Shown piece after piece: positions 9,144 to 18,646 of a stretch of DNA of 64,000 bases. Source of the DNA: Hallerella succinigenes (lineage in GTDB: Bacteria; Fibrobacterota; Fibrobacteria; Fibrobacterales; Fibrobacteraceae). The number at the start of each line of letters is the position of its first letter. Positions within the stretch are counted from its first letter, which is position 1. The translations under genes and the position numbers were made by a program. The notes under the pieces were generated by a model that saw nothing but the letters and a program-made list of their open reading frames with translations, was not told where the DNA came from and did no database searches. The stretch spans positions 2,170,001-2,234,000 of the forward strand of contig NZ_PGEX01000001.1 of NCBI RefSeq assembly GCF_002797675.1, in the 5' to 3' direction.

Positions 9144-10676
9144 TTATTTTTTCCGTTTACGTATGATCGTTACAATGAAGCCGGAGAATACGGCGAGAAG
9201 GAAAATGATAGCGGTAAAGCCGATTTGCTTATTGGAACCATCTTTTGCTTCTGCTGAATCTATAGTTTTACTCACAGAATCTACAGCGTTGACTTGATGT
9301 GTGGTGACTTTTTTCCAAAGCGCGAGGAACTCGTCTAACCGCATGGGAGGAGTCGTATTGGCCGGAGCGTGCAAGATATCGTTGATCTTTTGGTTGTGAG
9401 TTAAAAGCGTGCTGTACATTGCTTCTTCGGAATAGAGACCTCCGATGTCGAGATAGCCCCAAATGTCGCTAAAGAGATTGATCAATGCGCCTTCCACAAG
9501 CGTCCATTCCGGAATGTTCGGGTAGTTGCGACCGTCTTCTAAGTGATCGATCAAAACCTTATAAGAAGAATCCTTTGCCCACGTATTCAAAACGTCGGTA
9601 ACAGGCGGAAGGAATCCGATTTGCTTTGTATAAGCGTGCAGGTTGTCGTCGCGAATGAGGAATTTCAAAAGCTTGACTGCATTGGCGTTCTTCGCTTTGG
9701 AAGCCGGGATGGCAAGGTTACTTCCACCGATGAAGCAGACGCTGCCCGCCTTGCCAGCCGGAACCGGCATGATGTCGATGCCATCGGCACTGATTGTCGA
9801 AGCGGCAAGACCGCCGATGGCGGCTTCATAACGGATTTGCATCACGAGTTCGGCCGTGTTCAGAATGAAACCGAGTTCGCCATTGTTAAAAAGTTGAACG
9901 ATTTGTGCGGTATTGTGTCGCAAATTCGCCTTATCCACCAGGGAATCCATCACGAAGTTAAGGTAAGCGGCGATGCCTTCAATCGTGTTCGGGTCCAGGA
10001 GGTTAGAATGCCAAGCTCCATGATCATCTTTTTTGACAAAGGATCCGCCTGCGGACCAAACCCACGGAGCGAAGTTATGCGGAATGTTCCAGTCGCTCTT
10101 GCCCGGGAATGCGAAGGCTCGAATCTTGAATCCGTCTTTGCTCTGCAGGTTAAGATTATTGATCTTCTTTAAGGATTGGTAGAAACCTTCATAGGTTGCC
10201 ACATCTTTGGCGGTTATGCCGGCTTTTGCCAAAATGGACTTATTCACCATGAGAGCGCGGGCGTCAATGAACCAAGGAATCGAATAGGTCGCAGAATCAC
10301 CATCCGTACCGGTGGTCTTCCAGCTGACTTTCATAAAACGCTCTGGTTTGATTTCGGGGAGATAGGCATCGAGTTTTGCCAGCTGGCCGCGAGAGGCGAA
10401 ATAGGAAATCCAGGTAGTGCCGAGCTGCAAAACATCCGGCGCGTTTTGCTTGCCTTCCAAGACGGAGGTGATCAAACTCCAGGCTTCGCCCCAGTCAAGA
10501 ACTTTCACCTTGGTTTTTAAGCCAGTCTCTTGTTCAAAAAGCGCAAGACGCTGTTCGAGCATTCCCTGCGGGTTTGCTCCGTTTGGCATAATCCAAACTT
10601 CAAGTGGTTGGGCTGCAACCAATCCTGCGATAAGCAGTAGCACAGCTAAAAAACGCAAAAAAACTCTTTGAGGCAT
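9144..10676 (-). CDS. Family 1 extracellular solute-binding protein with C-terminal membrane anchor
   Basis: A roughly 510-residue protein with a signal peptide (FLRFLAVLLLIAGLVAA) and a full sugar-type ABC solute-binding fold (EVWIMPNGANPQGML, PDVLQLGTTWISYFASRGQL). Unusually it ends in a transmembrane helix (IGFTAIIFLLAVFSGFIVTI) followed by RKRKK, so it should be tethered in the inner membrane facing the periplasm. No ABC permease or ATPase genes are adjacent; the next gene is a diguanylate cyclase. I chose the ATG at 10676 because AGGAG lies 6 bases upstream; the ATG at 10682 abuts that site, and a much longer frame has no family support. Inference: a periplasmic sensor, not an importer. 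Confidence 0.85.
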   Translation of the reverse strand: MPQRVFLRFLAVLLLIAGLVAAQPLEVWIMPNGANPQGMLEQRLALFEQETGLKTKVKVLDWGEAWSLITSVLEGKQNAPDVLQLGTTWISYFASRGQLAKLDAYLPEIKPERFMKVSWKTTGTDGDSATYSIPWFIDARALMVNKSILAKAGITAKDVATYEGFYQSLKKINNLNLQSKDGFKIRAFAFPGKSDWNIPHNFAPWVWSAGGSFVKKDDHGAWHSNLLDPNTIEGIAAYLNFVMDSLVDKANLRHNTAQIVQLFNNGELGFILNTAELVMQIRYEAAIGGLAASTISADGIDIMPVPAGKAGSVCFIGGSNLAIPASKAKNANAVKLLKFLIRDDNLHAYTKQIGFLPPVTDVLNTWAKDSSYKVLIDHLEDGRNYPNIPEWTLVEGALINLFSDIWGYLDIGGLYSEEAMYSTLLTHNQKINDILHAPANTTPPMRLDEFLALWKKVTTHQVNAVDSVSKTIDSAEAKDGSNKQIGFTAIIFLLAVFSGFIVTIIRKRKK

Positions 10677-11006
10677 AGCCATCTCCTGATAATACAAAAC
10701 GCAAGCAATGTATGATACAAATCTATATGTAATTGCTTGCGTGCGATGCACAAATTCTTGAAATTTAATAAAAAACGGCAACTTCGTCACAAAAAAGTAA
10801 GCTTCCAATGTGATGAAACTCTCTTGCGCAATGGGCAAAAAATTATAAAGAATTCTTTGGAAAAGGTGCGAAAAACGATTCCTGCAGCGTTTGAATTTCT
10901 CAAAAATCTTTCTACATTGCTCGACAAAAACAACGCGCTGTTTGTAACGAACGTAAGTCCAGTTGCAAAAGGAAATCGTTGTTTTTTTTGTTTTAAAGAG
11001 GTAAAA
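10677..11006. other. Divergent intergenic region between solute-binding protein and efflux pump
   Basis: A 330-base AT-rich gap with no gene I can support. It holds the 11-bp inverted repeat listed separately, a minus-strand TACATT about 30 bases before the solute-binding protein start, and a second TACATT near 10911 on the plus strand that could serve the efflux pump gene. Confidence 0.5.
10699..10742. promoter_or_regulatory. 11-bp inverted repeat, probable operator of the sensor operon
   Basis: ACGCAAGCAAT at 10699-10709 and its exact complement at 10732-10742 are separated by 22 bases, about three helical turns centre to centre. On the minus strand a TACATT hexamer (10707-10712) overlaps one arm, and the other arm covers the -35 area. 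This placement suggests repressor binding ahead of the solute-binding protein and cyclase genes. The regulator is not identified. Confidence 0.6.
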
Positions 11007-12215
11007 ATGACAGCCACACAAAAGAAATATCCGAACGGTTACGTCTATTTGTCGATTATGCTTGGCATGTTGACCGCGTTTACACCGTTCGTTACGGACT
11101 TCTACTTGCCGGCGCTTCCGTCTCTTACGGATTACTTTAGCGCGAGCGCTTCGTCGGTCCAGATGAGCCTTACCATGAGCATGCTCGGCCTTGCTTGTGG
11201 ACAGCTTTTGGTGGGGCCGATCAGCGATAAGTTTGGGCGGAAAAAACTGCTGATCGCTTCGCTTGTCGTTTTTTTGGTGACGACTCTTCTTTGCCTTTTT
11301 GCACCGAATATCTGGAGCTTTAATCTGTACCGTCTGTTTCAAGGTATGGCGGGTTCTGGCGGTCTTGTGATTTCTCGTTCGGTGACGACGGACTCTTTTC
11401 GCGGAAAACTGCTTTCAAAATTCCTTGCACTTGTGAGTGCGATTAACGGGATTGCCCCTGTGACGGCGCCTGTATTTGGCGGAATCCTTTTGAAGTTTAC
11501 GAGCTGGAAGGGAACTTTTGTCGCCCTACTTGTGATTGGTGTTGTGCTTCTTGGACTTGCTCTTCGCTTTACAGAAACGCTTGCGGAGCGCCGCCGCTCT
11601 CAAAAGTCCTTGCTCTCGACTTTTGCACTTTATGGTAAGGTTTTGAAAAATGGGGAATACGTGCGGAACTTGATGATCTTTGTGACGTCGAGCTTTGTTT
11701 TGTTCGCCTATATTTCGGCATCGCCTTTTATTTTTCAGGTAGGATATGGCTTTTCGCCGATGATGTTCAGCTTTGTTTTTGCGCTGAATGCGGTCGGGAT
11801 TGGTGTTGGCTGTGCGCTTTCGAGTCAGTTTAGCGAGGATTTGAAGGCTCTTCGTTTTGGTGCTGTTTTGCTGGTCATCGCTTCGATTGTTGCGTTCTCG
11901 CTCTTGTTTGTCAAGGCGGGACCGATTTGGGTTGAGGCTTCGTTCTTTGTGCTGCTCTTTTCTTTTGGCCTTTTGCAGCCTCCGGCGACGGCGCAGACCT
12001 TGCGCACGGAACGCGCGAATGGTGGAACGGCGAGTGCTTTGATGGGAGCGCTTGGCTTTATGATGGGAAGCATCGCGTCGCCGCTTGTGGGCGTTGGGGA
12101 TACGTTCCAAACGCTTGGAATCGCTTTGCTTGTGGGGAGCGTCGCCGTGCTTTTTTCGACTCTTGTGGCGACTTCTTCGCGGTATAAAAAAGTGACAGCC
12201 CCGGTCGTTGCTTAA
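11007..12215 (+). CDS. MFS drug efflux transporter, Bcr/CflA family
   Basis: A 402-residue major-facilitator protein with 12 predicted membrane helices. DFYLPALPSLTDYF in helix 1 is the Bcr/CflA signature, and GPISDKFGRKKLL is the MFS loop 2-3 motif. Family members export bicyclomycin, sulfonamides or related compounds by proton antiport. The ATG at 11007 has an AAAGAGG site in front and gives the usual N-terminus; the frame is open for 90 more codons upstream but that part has no membrane-protein character. The gene stands alone. Confidence 0.85.
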   Translation: MTATQKKYPNGYVYLSIMLGMLTAFTPFVTDFYLPALPSLTDYFSASASSVQMSLTMSMLGLACGQLLVGPISDKFGRKKLLIASLVVFLVTTLLCLFAPNIWSFNLYRLFQGMAGSGGLVISRSVTTDSFRGKLLSKFLALVSAINGIAPVTAPVFGGILLKFTSWKGTFVALLVIGVVLLGLALRFTETLAERRRSQKSLLSTFALYGKVLKNGEYVRNLMIFVTSSFVLFAYISASPFIFQVGYGFSPMMFSFVFALNAVGIGVGCALSSQFSEDLKALRFGAVLLVIASIVAFSLLFVKAGPIWVEASFFVLLFSFGLLQPPATAQTLRTERANGGTASALMGALGFMMGSIASPLVGVGDTFQTLGIALLVGSVAVLFSTLVATSSRYKKVTAPVVA

Positions 12216-12261
12216 ATCGGTGTTTTTTTGGATACAATCCATTCCTTTCGAATAAAAAAAG

Positions 12262-12267
12262 TACATT
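12262..12267 (+). promoter_or_regulatory. -10-like TACATT 7 bases before the start codon
   Basis: TACATT is followed by 7 bases containing AAGG and then the ATG of the zinc-ribbon gene. Transcription would begin at or next to the start codon. Confidence 0.45.
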
Positions 12268-12274
12268 GTAAGGT

Positions 12275-12700
12275 ATGGAAAAAATGCATATCAAATGCCC
12301 ACATTGTGGAAACGAGATGGATGTTTCGCTTCATGGGAAAAAGAGTTCTCTGGTCGTCTGTGTCTGCGGTCGTTGCAAATCGCCGTTGATTACGATGGAA
12401 GGGGAAGTTTTTGAACTCGATCGTGAAGAATTTCACACGCTTCGCAAAAAGTTGACGCGCGTCGTCGATGCATTGCGTGAAAGCGCCGAGATGCATCATG
12501 ACATTTTCCCGCTGCTGAATAAGGTGCGTGAAGCGGCAGCAGCAAGCGAGCTGGAAGCGCTTCAATCCGCTCCGCATCCCGAACCGCCTTCCGCAGAAAA
12601 GAATACGAAAACGGACAAGATTTCGCAGGAAGATTTGGACAATCTCCGCATCGACCTCGAAACCTGTAAAGACGTTTCTGACTTTATCGATCGCCTGTGA
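12275..12700 (+). CDS. Zinc-ribbon protein coupled to hrpA
   Basis: A 141-residue soluble protein. The first 40 residues hold a zinc ribbon made of CPHCGNEM and CGRCKSPL, the CxxC...CxxC pattern that binds one zinc ion. A helical region (EEFHTLRKKLTRVVDALRE) follows, then an acidic Pro/Glu-rich linker and a short C-terminal helix. The last bases overlap the GTG of hrpA, so the two proteins are made together; a role as RNA- or ribosome-binding partner of the helicase is an inference from that coupling only. Confidence 0.65.
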   Translation: MEKMHIKCPHCGNEMDVSLHGKKSSLVVCVCGRCKSPLITMEGEVFELDREEFHTLRKKLTRVVDALRESAEMHHDIFPLLNKVREAAAASELEALQSAPHPEPPSAEKNTKTDKISQEDLDNLRIDLETCKDVSDFIDRL

Positions 12701-15700
12701 CCGCGGATTATGCACAGCTGAAAATCGAATATCCGGATCTTCCCGTTGTCAAAAAACGGGCAGAGTTTTTGGAGCTTTTAAAAAAACATCAGGTCGTAAT
12801 CGTCAAGGCGGACACGGGTTCCGGTAAGTCGACTCAGGTTCCCAAGTTTTTGCTCGAAAGCGGTCTTGCGGCTGGTGGCAGAATCGGTGTGACGGAACCC
12901 CGCAGACTTGCGGCGATGTCTATCGCAGACCGTTTGCGTGAAGAATTGAAAGATGAAAATCTTGTTTCGACGCGAATCCGTTTTTTGGAAGAAGGTCCTA
13001 AAGACGCTCCGATTAAAGTGATGACGGACGGTATCCTTTTGCAGGAATTCCGCCAGGATCGCCTGTTCAAAATGTATTCCGCAATCATGGTCGACGAAGC
13101 GCATGAACGCTCGCTCAACATCGATATTTTGCTCGGCATTTTTAAGGGCGTATTAAAAGAACGCCCGGAGTTTCGATTGGTGATTGCGAGTGCGACCCTT
13201 GACGCCAAACTTTTTGAAAAGTTTTATGAAAATTCGGCGGTTCTCGAAGCGGAAGGGCGCATGTACCCGGTCCAAATCATCTTTGCCGATCCGCAAGAGA
13301 ATTCCTCTAAGAGCAAAGGCGATTCGGGCCTTGTCGAAGAAGCTCGTGATGCGATTCTTGCTTTGGAAGAAGAAGGGAAAGATCACCTGCTCTGTTTTCT
13401 TCCCACAGAACGCGACATTCAGGATTTGAGCGCCGAACTGATTCAAAAGCTCGACGATAAAAAGTTTGACGTGCTTTCGCTCTTTGGACGCATGAGTCCT
13501 CGGGAACAGAAAAAGGTCTTTCAAAATTCCGGAAAGACGCGCATTGTGCTCGCGACGAATATCGCGGAAACATCTTTGACGATTCCGGGAATTGCGTATG
13601 TGGTCGATACGGGAATGGCGCGTGTTTCGCGATACAATCCGCAGACGCGTATCCAAGGACTTCCGGTGGAAAAAATTTCACAGGCGAGCGCCCGTCAACG
13701 TACAGGACGTGCGGGTCGCGTCAAACCGGGCGTTTGCGTTCGCCTGTACACAGAAGAAGATTTTAACGACCGCGAAGAATTTACCGAACCGGAAATTCGC
13801 CGTTCAAACCTTTCGAATGTGGTGCTGCAACTCCGCAGCCTGAACCTTTCCGTGGAAGATTTCCCGTTCATTCAGCCGCCTCCGAGATCCGCTTTCCGTG
13901 GCGCGTACAAGTCGCTGTTTGAACTCGGTGCACTCTCGAGCGTGGAACGCGGTGCGCGAGTGACGCCTTTTGGCGCAGAAATGGCGCACCTGCCGATGGA
14001 TGTCGCACTTTCTGCCGTCTTGTTAAGGGCGCGGAACGCGGGCGTTTTGCAACCGGCGATTATCGTCTGCTCGGCGCTTTCCATTCAGGATCCAAGGCTT
14101 TTCCCGTCGGAAGAACCGATGAAGGAAAAAGCCCGTCGAATGCACAAGGGCATGGGCGGTCACAAGAGCGACTTTTTGACCTTCCTTGCGGAATGGAACG
14201 GTTTTTGTAGGGAATGGAACGGTACCACTTGGAATGCGCTTCGCAAGTACTGCGAAAAGCATTTTATGCATTTTTTGCGCTGTCGCGAATGGATCGATCT
14301 TTATGAACAATTCTCTCGCATTCTCAAGGTCAAGTTCGGCTCTTATGTTTGTCCGTTTGATTCCTTTCACCGCGATAATTTGCACATTGCCCTTTTGACG
14401 GGATTCCTCGGTGGTGTTGCACGCAGGGATCGCGATAATGGTTGCTACCGTCTTGTCGGCGGTCGTGATGCTTACCTTTTCCCGGGAAGCGATCTCGCTG
14501 GAAAGTTCCCGGAGTTTGTGCTTTCGGCAGAAGTCCGTGAAACGAGCCGCGTCTTTTTGACGAAAGCTTCGGAGATCATGCCGGAGTGGATCATCAAGGT
14601 CGCCAAGGACTTTTGTACTTACCGCTGGTTTGAACCGCGCTGGAATCCGGAACGTGGCTTTGTGGAAGCGGTCGAAGAGGTTTCTTTCCGCGGCATGGTC
14701 CTTTCCCGTTCGCACCGCGTTGATTATGGACGCGTGAATCCAGAAGAAGCGGCGCGGATTTTCTTTCTCGAAGCGATCGTCGAAGGGGATATGCCAAGGC
14801 CTTTTCCCTTTATGCAGCACAATGAACGCGTTTTGGAAGCGCTGCGTGCGAGCGAAGTGCGTTTGCGACGTTGGGGAATTTGTCCGTCGGATGATCTGCA
14901 GGTGGATTATTTGATGGAACGCGCTCCGGGCGTGTTCTCCCTGCAGACGTTAAAAGAATTTATGGCGAAGAATACGGACAAGGCGCTCCGTTATACAGAA
15001 GAGGATTGGTTCCACGCTTCGGAAACGGGGATGGAACATTTTGAATCCTTCAAGAACAATCCGGTCATTGCGGCGGCGTACCGTCAAAAGCTTGCCAAGG
15101 CGCAAGAAGAGCGCAAGGCGGCGCAACATGGCGGCGTTGTCGAATTTCAGAAAATTCTCGACCGTCAAATTCGATCGGAACTCGTCTTTGATTCAAGTAA
15201 AACCTGGGACGGTCTTTCTCTTGAAATCCCGGCGGACTTTTTGCCAAAACTTTCCCCAGCGATTCTTGCCCATGAGCTTTCGAAATGGCGAGCCTGGATG
15301 GTGGAAGCGTTCATTCGTGAACTGCCCAAGGGTGACCGTAAAAAGCTCGAACAGAAGAAGGATGACCTGGACGACCGCTTCGTGGATTTTCTCGAAAGGA
15401 ATCCGCAAAAGTCTCCGCTCATTTCGTTGTACGAAGCCTTTGAAAGCTTTGGAAGTTCCGAAGCTGCGCTTCCGGTTTTGAATCCGCAAAACGAGCATCA
15501 TCTGATGCTTCATTTGTCTATCACCTCTTCGGAATTTTCCGAAAAATTCCCGTTAGAACTTTCTCCGGAATGGGGCGCCTGCATTTTCTTTGATGCGGTT
15601 CGTCCGCTGGTGCAGAAAGCGGCTTTGGCGATGCCTGTGCTTGGCGTTTCTTACGGTTGGAAGCCGCAAGGCGCATTGGCGATGCAGACGGAAGAAGCGG

Positions 15701-16509
15701 ATTTTTGGCAAAGGTTCTATCGCAGAACGCGCTTGGTGAGTCTAGAAGATTCGGCTCTCAAGTCTTTGTTTGAAGCCCGCTTTGCGTTCCTCAATCGCAG
15801 GGATGAATCGGGCTGGGCTTTGCGTTCTTTGCTTGCGATGACGGATGCGGAAAAGGAAAAGTTTACCGTCGATTACTTGGACGAAGTGCTTGCGCGGTTC
15901 TCCGGAATTGAATTTGCGCGATCACGCAAGGTGCGCTCTTTTGCCGATATTTCGTCCCGGGAAACGACCGCGGAAACGAATTCCCGCGAAGGGCTTTTCC
16001 GCTTGGTCTTTGACGCTTCGTATCTCGGCGTGACCGCTTTTGTTCGGGCGTGGGACGCTTTCCGCGAAGCGTTCGTCGGGTTCCGTCGAGGAACAAAGGT
16101 CTCGGAAAAACTTCTCCAGTTGGCGTCTCGCCTAGCTGCAGAAGAAAACCTTTACGCTCGTCTGCGGCTAATTTCCGCTTTTGTCTTGCCCGAAAAGGCT
16201 TCGGAATGGGGCGAATGGAAAGAGGGGCTTTCGCTTCCGACCGTCAAGAATCTGCGCGAAAAATTTTCCTCGTATTTTGCTGGCCGCTTTTTGAAGGATC
16301 ATGAGTTGAAAAATGCTCGGGACACGCTCTCGCTCGCCGAAAAGGTGCGCTCGGATGCGGATTCCTTTGATGCGATCGTTTCGCTCCAGATTCTGCTTGA
16401 AAACTTTGAACTTTTGCGTTATAAACGCTCCTTCCTTGCCCAGGCTCCCGAAGAAAAGGTCGAAAGGGACGATCTCTTGAAACTTCGGGCACGATTCAAG
16501 AGTCGCTGA
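12697..16509 (+). CDS. hrpA: DEAH-box ATP-dependent RNA helicase HrpA
   Basis: A 1270-residue helicase, close to the usual HrpA length. Walker A is ADTGSGKST (38-46), DEAH is at 133-136, SAT follows in ASATLD, and motif VI is QRTGRAGR. Then come the HA2/ratchet region, the OB fold and the long DUF3418-type C-terminal domain typical of bacterial HrpA. In E. coli HrpA unwinds RNA and helps rescue collided ribosomes. The start is GTG at 12697, overlapping the stop of the zinc-ribbon gene (GTGA); this places the N-terminal helix just before the helicase core. Confidence 0.95.
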   Translation: MTADYAQLKIEYPDLPVVKKRAEFLELLKKHQVVIVKADTGSGKSTQVPKFLLESGLAAGGRIGVTEPRRLAAMSIADRLREELKDENLVSTRIRFLEEGPKDAPIKVMTDGILLQEFRQDRLFKMYSAIMVDEAHERSLNIDILLGIFKGVLKERPEFRLVIASATLDAKLFEKFYENSAVLEAEGRMYPVQIIFADPQENSSKSKGDSGLVEEARDAILALEEEGKDHLLCFLPTERDIQDLSAELIQKLDDKKFDVLSLFGRMSPREQKKVFQNSGKTRIVLATNIAETSLTIPGIAYVVDTGMARVSRYNPQTRIQGLPVEKISQASARQRTGRAGRVKPGVCVRLYTEEDFNDREEFTEPEIRRSNLSNVVLQLRSLNLSVEDFPFIQPPPRSAFRGAYKSLFELGALSSVERGARVTPFGAEMAHLPMDVALSAVLLRARNAGVLQPAIIVCSALSIQDPRLFPSEEPMKEKARRMHKGMGGHKSDFLTFLAEWNGFCREWNGTTWNALRKYCEKHFMHFLRCREWIDLYEQFSRILKVKFGSYVCPFDSFHRDNLHIALLTGFLGGVARRDRDNGCYRLVGGRDAYLFPGSDLAGKFPEFVLSAEVRETSRVFLTKASEIMPEWIIKVAKDFCTYRWFEPRWNPERGFVEAVEEVSFRGMVLSRSHRVDYGRVNPEEAARIFFLEAIVEGDMPRPFPFMQHNERVLEALRASEVRLRRWGICPSDDLQVDYLMERAPGVFSLQTLKEFMAKNTDKALRYTEEDWFHASETGMEHFESFKNNPVIAAAYRQKLAKAQEERKAAQHGGVVEFQKILDRQIRSELVFDSSKTWDGLSLEIPADFLPKLSPAILAHELSKWRAWMVEAFIRELPKGDRKKLEQKKDDLDDRFVDFLERNPQKSPLISLYEAFESFGSSEAALPVLNPQNEHHLMLHLSITSSEFSEKFPLELSPEWGACIFFDAVRPLVQKAALAMPVLGVSYGWKPQGALAMQTEEADFWQRFYRRTRLVSLEDSALKSLFEARFAFLNRRDESGWALRSLLAMTDAEKEKFTVDYLDEVLARFSGIEFARSRKVRSFADISSRETTAETNSREGLFRLVFDASYLGVTAFVRAWDAFREAFVGFRRGTKVSEKLLQLASRLAAEENLYARLRLISAFVLPEKASEWGEWKEGLSLPTVKNLREKFSSYFAGRFLKDHELKNARDTLSLAEKVRSDADSFDAIVSLQILLENFELLRYKRSFLAQAPEEKVERDDLLKLRARFKSR

Positions 16510-16535
16510 GATCCAAATTTTCTAATTTGGAAACG

Positions 16536-17348
16536 ATGCGCTTTTTACTCTTACCGACCCTTTTGTTGACGATGGGCCTTGTCGCGTGCAAGGTTTCAGG
16601 TTCGGCTTCGGACCCGACTCTTGCCCGTGTGGAAAATTCGGAATTGAAATTGTCCGAAATGCAGGCAGAAGGAGTCTGGGACTCCCTTTCGATCGAAGAG
16701 CGGACTAGCCGAGTGGATCATTGGATTTCCCGTGAATCGGTTTATGAACGTGCTTTGGAAGACCGGGTGGACGAACGTCCTGAAATCAAGCGCCTGATTG
16801 AAGATGCCAAGAAGAAGATCATTCTGGGAGCTTACTTTGCTCAGGTGACGGATACGATTTCGGTTTCGGAAATGGAAGTCGCCGCTTATTACGATGCGCA
16901 TCCTGAAAATTTTGCTTTGGAATCGGATGTTTACGACCTTGCCGTGGTGACGTACATGAGCGGAACGACGGCCTGGCAGTACTACGGTCCGGCGACGCGC
17001 AAGGTGATTACGCAAGCACCTTCCAAGAGCTGGCTTGTGCGCGAAGTGGAAACCTTTGATTCGGTGACGGTTGCACCGTTTGACTGCCCGAGTGTAGAAC
17101 TCGGAACGCTTGCGGTCGGGAAAATTTCTCCGCCGAAGACCTGTGGAAAGCATTTGAAGAGCGTGATCGTGCTTGCTAAGCAGGATTCCGGCTCAGTGCG
17201 ACCTTTTACGGATGTGGCGGAGCTTGCACAGGTTCTTGCCGCAAACAGCAAGCGCAAGGAATTTATCGCGAACTTTAAGGATGATATCAAGAAGCGTCAG
17301 GCGATTTTCGTCTACCCGGAAGAAATTGCCAAATCCGCGACCCATTGA
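16536..17348 (+). CDS. SurA-like periplasmic lipoprotein without clear PPIase domain
   Basis: A 270-residue lipoprotein. The signal peptide ends in the lipobox LVAC, so the mature protein starts at that cysteine. The next part (LARVENSELKLSEMQ, then RVDHWISRESVYERALE) has the SurA N-terminal chaperone layout with its helical bundle. I find no convincing parvulin signature in the C-terminal half, so this is probably a chaperone-only relative. It lies directly upstream of a full SurA and is presumably co-transcribed. ATG 16536 was preferred to TTG 16527 because it begins the signal peptide. Confidence 0.7.
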   Translation: MRFLLLPTLLLTMGLVACKVSGSASDPTLARVENSELKLSEMQAEGVWDSLSIEERTSRVDHWISRESVYERALEDRVDERPEIKRLIEDAKKKIILGAYFAQVTDTISVSEMEVAAYYDAHPENFALESDVYDLAVVTYMSGTTAWQYYGPATRKVITQAPSKSWLVREVETFDSVTVAPFDCPSVELGTLAVGKISPPKTCGKHLKSVIVLAKQDSGSVRPFTDVAELAQVLAANSKRKEFIANFKDDIKKRQAIFVYPEEIAKSATH

Positions 17349-17356
17349 GAATGCTT

Positions 17357-18640
17357 ATGAAGAAATCAAATTTAATCGCTCTCGTTTTGTGGACTGCAAG
17401 TTCTCTCTTCGCAGCTCCGGAACTTTTTGAATCCATCGCCGCGATTGTCGATGGCAAGCCGATCATGCGTTCCGAAGTGATGGAAAACCTCTATCAGTTC
17501 CAGAATACGGCAGAAGCCTCGGAAAAATCGGAAAAGGAACAGATTGCGTTTGTGCTCGACCGCCTGATTGACGACAAGGTTCTGCTTTCGCGCGTGGACC
17601 GCGACTCGATTCGGATTACCGACGACGAAGTCGATCTGCGTGTGACGCAACATTTGCAGAATCTCGCGGCGCGTCAGAATATTAGCATGGAAATCCTCGA
17701 ACGCGCGATCCGTGCACAGCTCGGCATGAGCATGGTGCAGTACCGGGAAAACCTCGCAAAACAGGTTCGGGAACAGATGACGATTGGCCGTATCCGCCAG
17801 CGTTACGTCGGTGGAATCAAACCGACCCGCAAGGAAGTCGCTGAATTCTACGAACATTACAAGGATTCCATTCCTCGTCAGTACAACTGCATGCGCCTTG
17901 CGCATATCGCTTTGAAAATCGAACCGAGCCCGATGATTGTGGACTCGGTCAAGAAGATCGCTGAATCGCTAATCGATTCCTTGGATCACGGCATGAGCTG
18001 GGAAATTCTCGCCAAGAATCATTCGCAGGATTCTACAGCGGCCAAGGGCGGTGATATCGGCTACTTCCAAAAAGGTCTTTTGGATCCGGTTTACGAACGT
18101 GCCATCAAGACGGTTGATAACGGTGCCTATACGCCGAAGCCTGTAAAGACAGAGGGCGGTTGGACGATTATCCGCGTCATCGGTCGCAAGGAAGATGGCG
18201 TTCGCACGGCGAAGATTTTTTTGCAGACCATTCCTACGGCAGAAGATACCGCTCGCGTGATGAAGCTTGCGGACTCTCTACGTACCTCTTTGACGACGGA
18301 TACGCTCTTTGCGGAAGCGGCGAAAAAGTTCAGTTCCGATAAGGAAACGAACTTTAACGGAGGTCGCCTCGGTTGGCTTGAAAAGACGGACGTGGACTCG
18401 ACGTTCGCTCCGATCGTTTCGAATCTTTCGGTCGGTGAAATTTCGGAACCGTTCCCGGCTGGGGATGCTTTGCACCTGATCCGTATGGATGATATGAAGC
18501 AGGTCCGCGATTACAATCTCGACGAAGATTACATGAAAGTGGAAATGTTTGCGATTAACTACATGGAAGATCAAAAACTGCGCGAATTCGTCAAGAAGTG
18601 GCGTGAAGAAGTGCATATCGAAATTCGCATGAAGGAATAA
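17357..18640 (+). CDS. surA: Periplasmic chaperone / peptidyl-prolyl isomerase SurA
   Basis: About 427 residues: a signal peptide (NLIALVLWTASSLFA), a SurA N-terminal domain (ESIAAIVDGKPIMRSEV), then two parvulin-type rotamase domains. The first contains AAKGGDIGYFQKGLL and the second FNGGRLGWLEK, the typical GG-x-G/W core. SurA guides outer-membrane beta-barrel proteins from the Sec exit to the BAM complex. The BAM lipoprotein BamD is encoded 14 kb downstream. In-frame starts also exist at 17345 (TTG) and 17351 (ATG); 17357 has GAGA 6 bases upstream. Confidence 0.85.
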   Translation: MKKSNLIALVLWTASSLFAAPELFESIAAIVDGKPIMRSEVMENLYQFQNTAEASEKSEKEQIAFVLDRLIDDKVLLSRVDRDSIRITDDEVDLRVTQHLQNLAARQNISMEILERAIRAQLGMSMVQYRENLAKQVREQMTIGRIRQRYVGGIKPTRKEVAEFYEHYKDSIPRQYNCMRLAHIALKIEPSPMIVDSVKKIAESLIDSLDHGMSWEILAKNHSQDSTAAKGGDIGYFQKGLLDPVYERAIKTVDNGAYTPKPVKTEGGWTIIRVIGRKEDGVRTAKIFLQTIPTAEDTARVMKLADSLRTSLTTDTLFAEAAKKFSSDKETNFNGGRLGWLEKTDVDSTFAPIVSNLSVGEISEPFPAGDALHLIRMDDMKQVRDYNLDEDYMKVEMFAINYMEDQKLREFVKKWREEVHIEIRMKE

Positions 18641-18646
18641 TTCCGC

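Noticed and set aside
10677-11342. N-terminal extension of the solute-binding protein frame to 11342
   Set aside because: It covers the start of the efflux-pump gene on the other strand; the signal peptide and AGGAG place the start at 10676.
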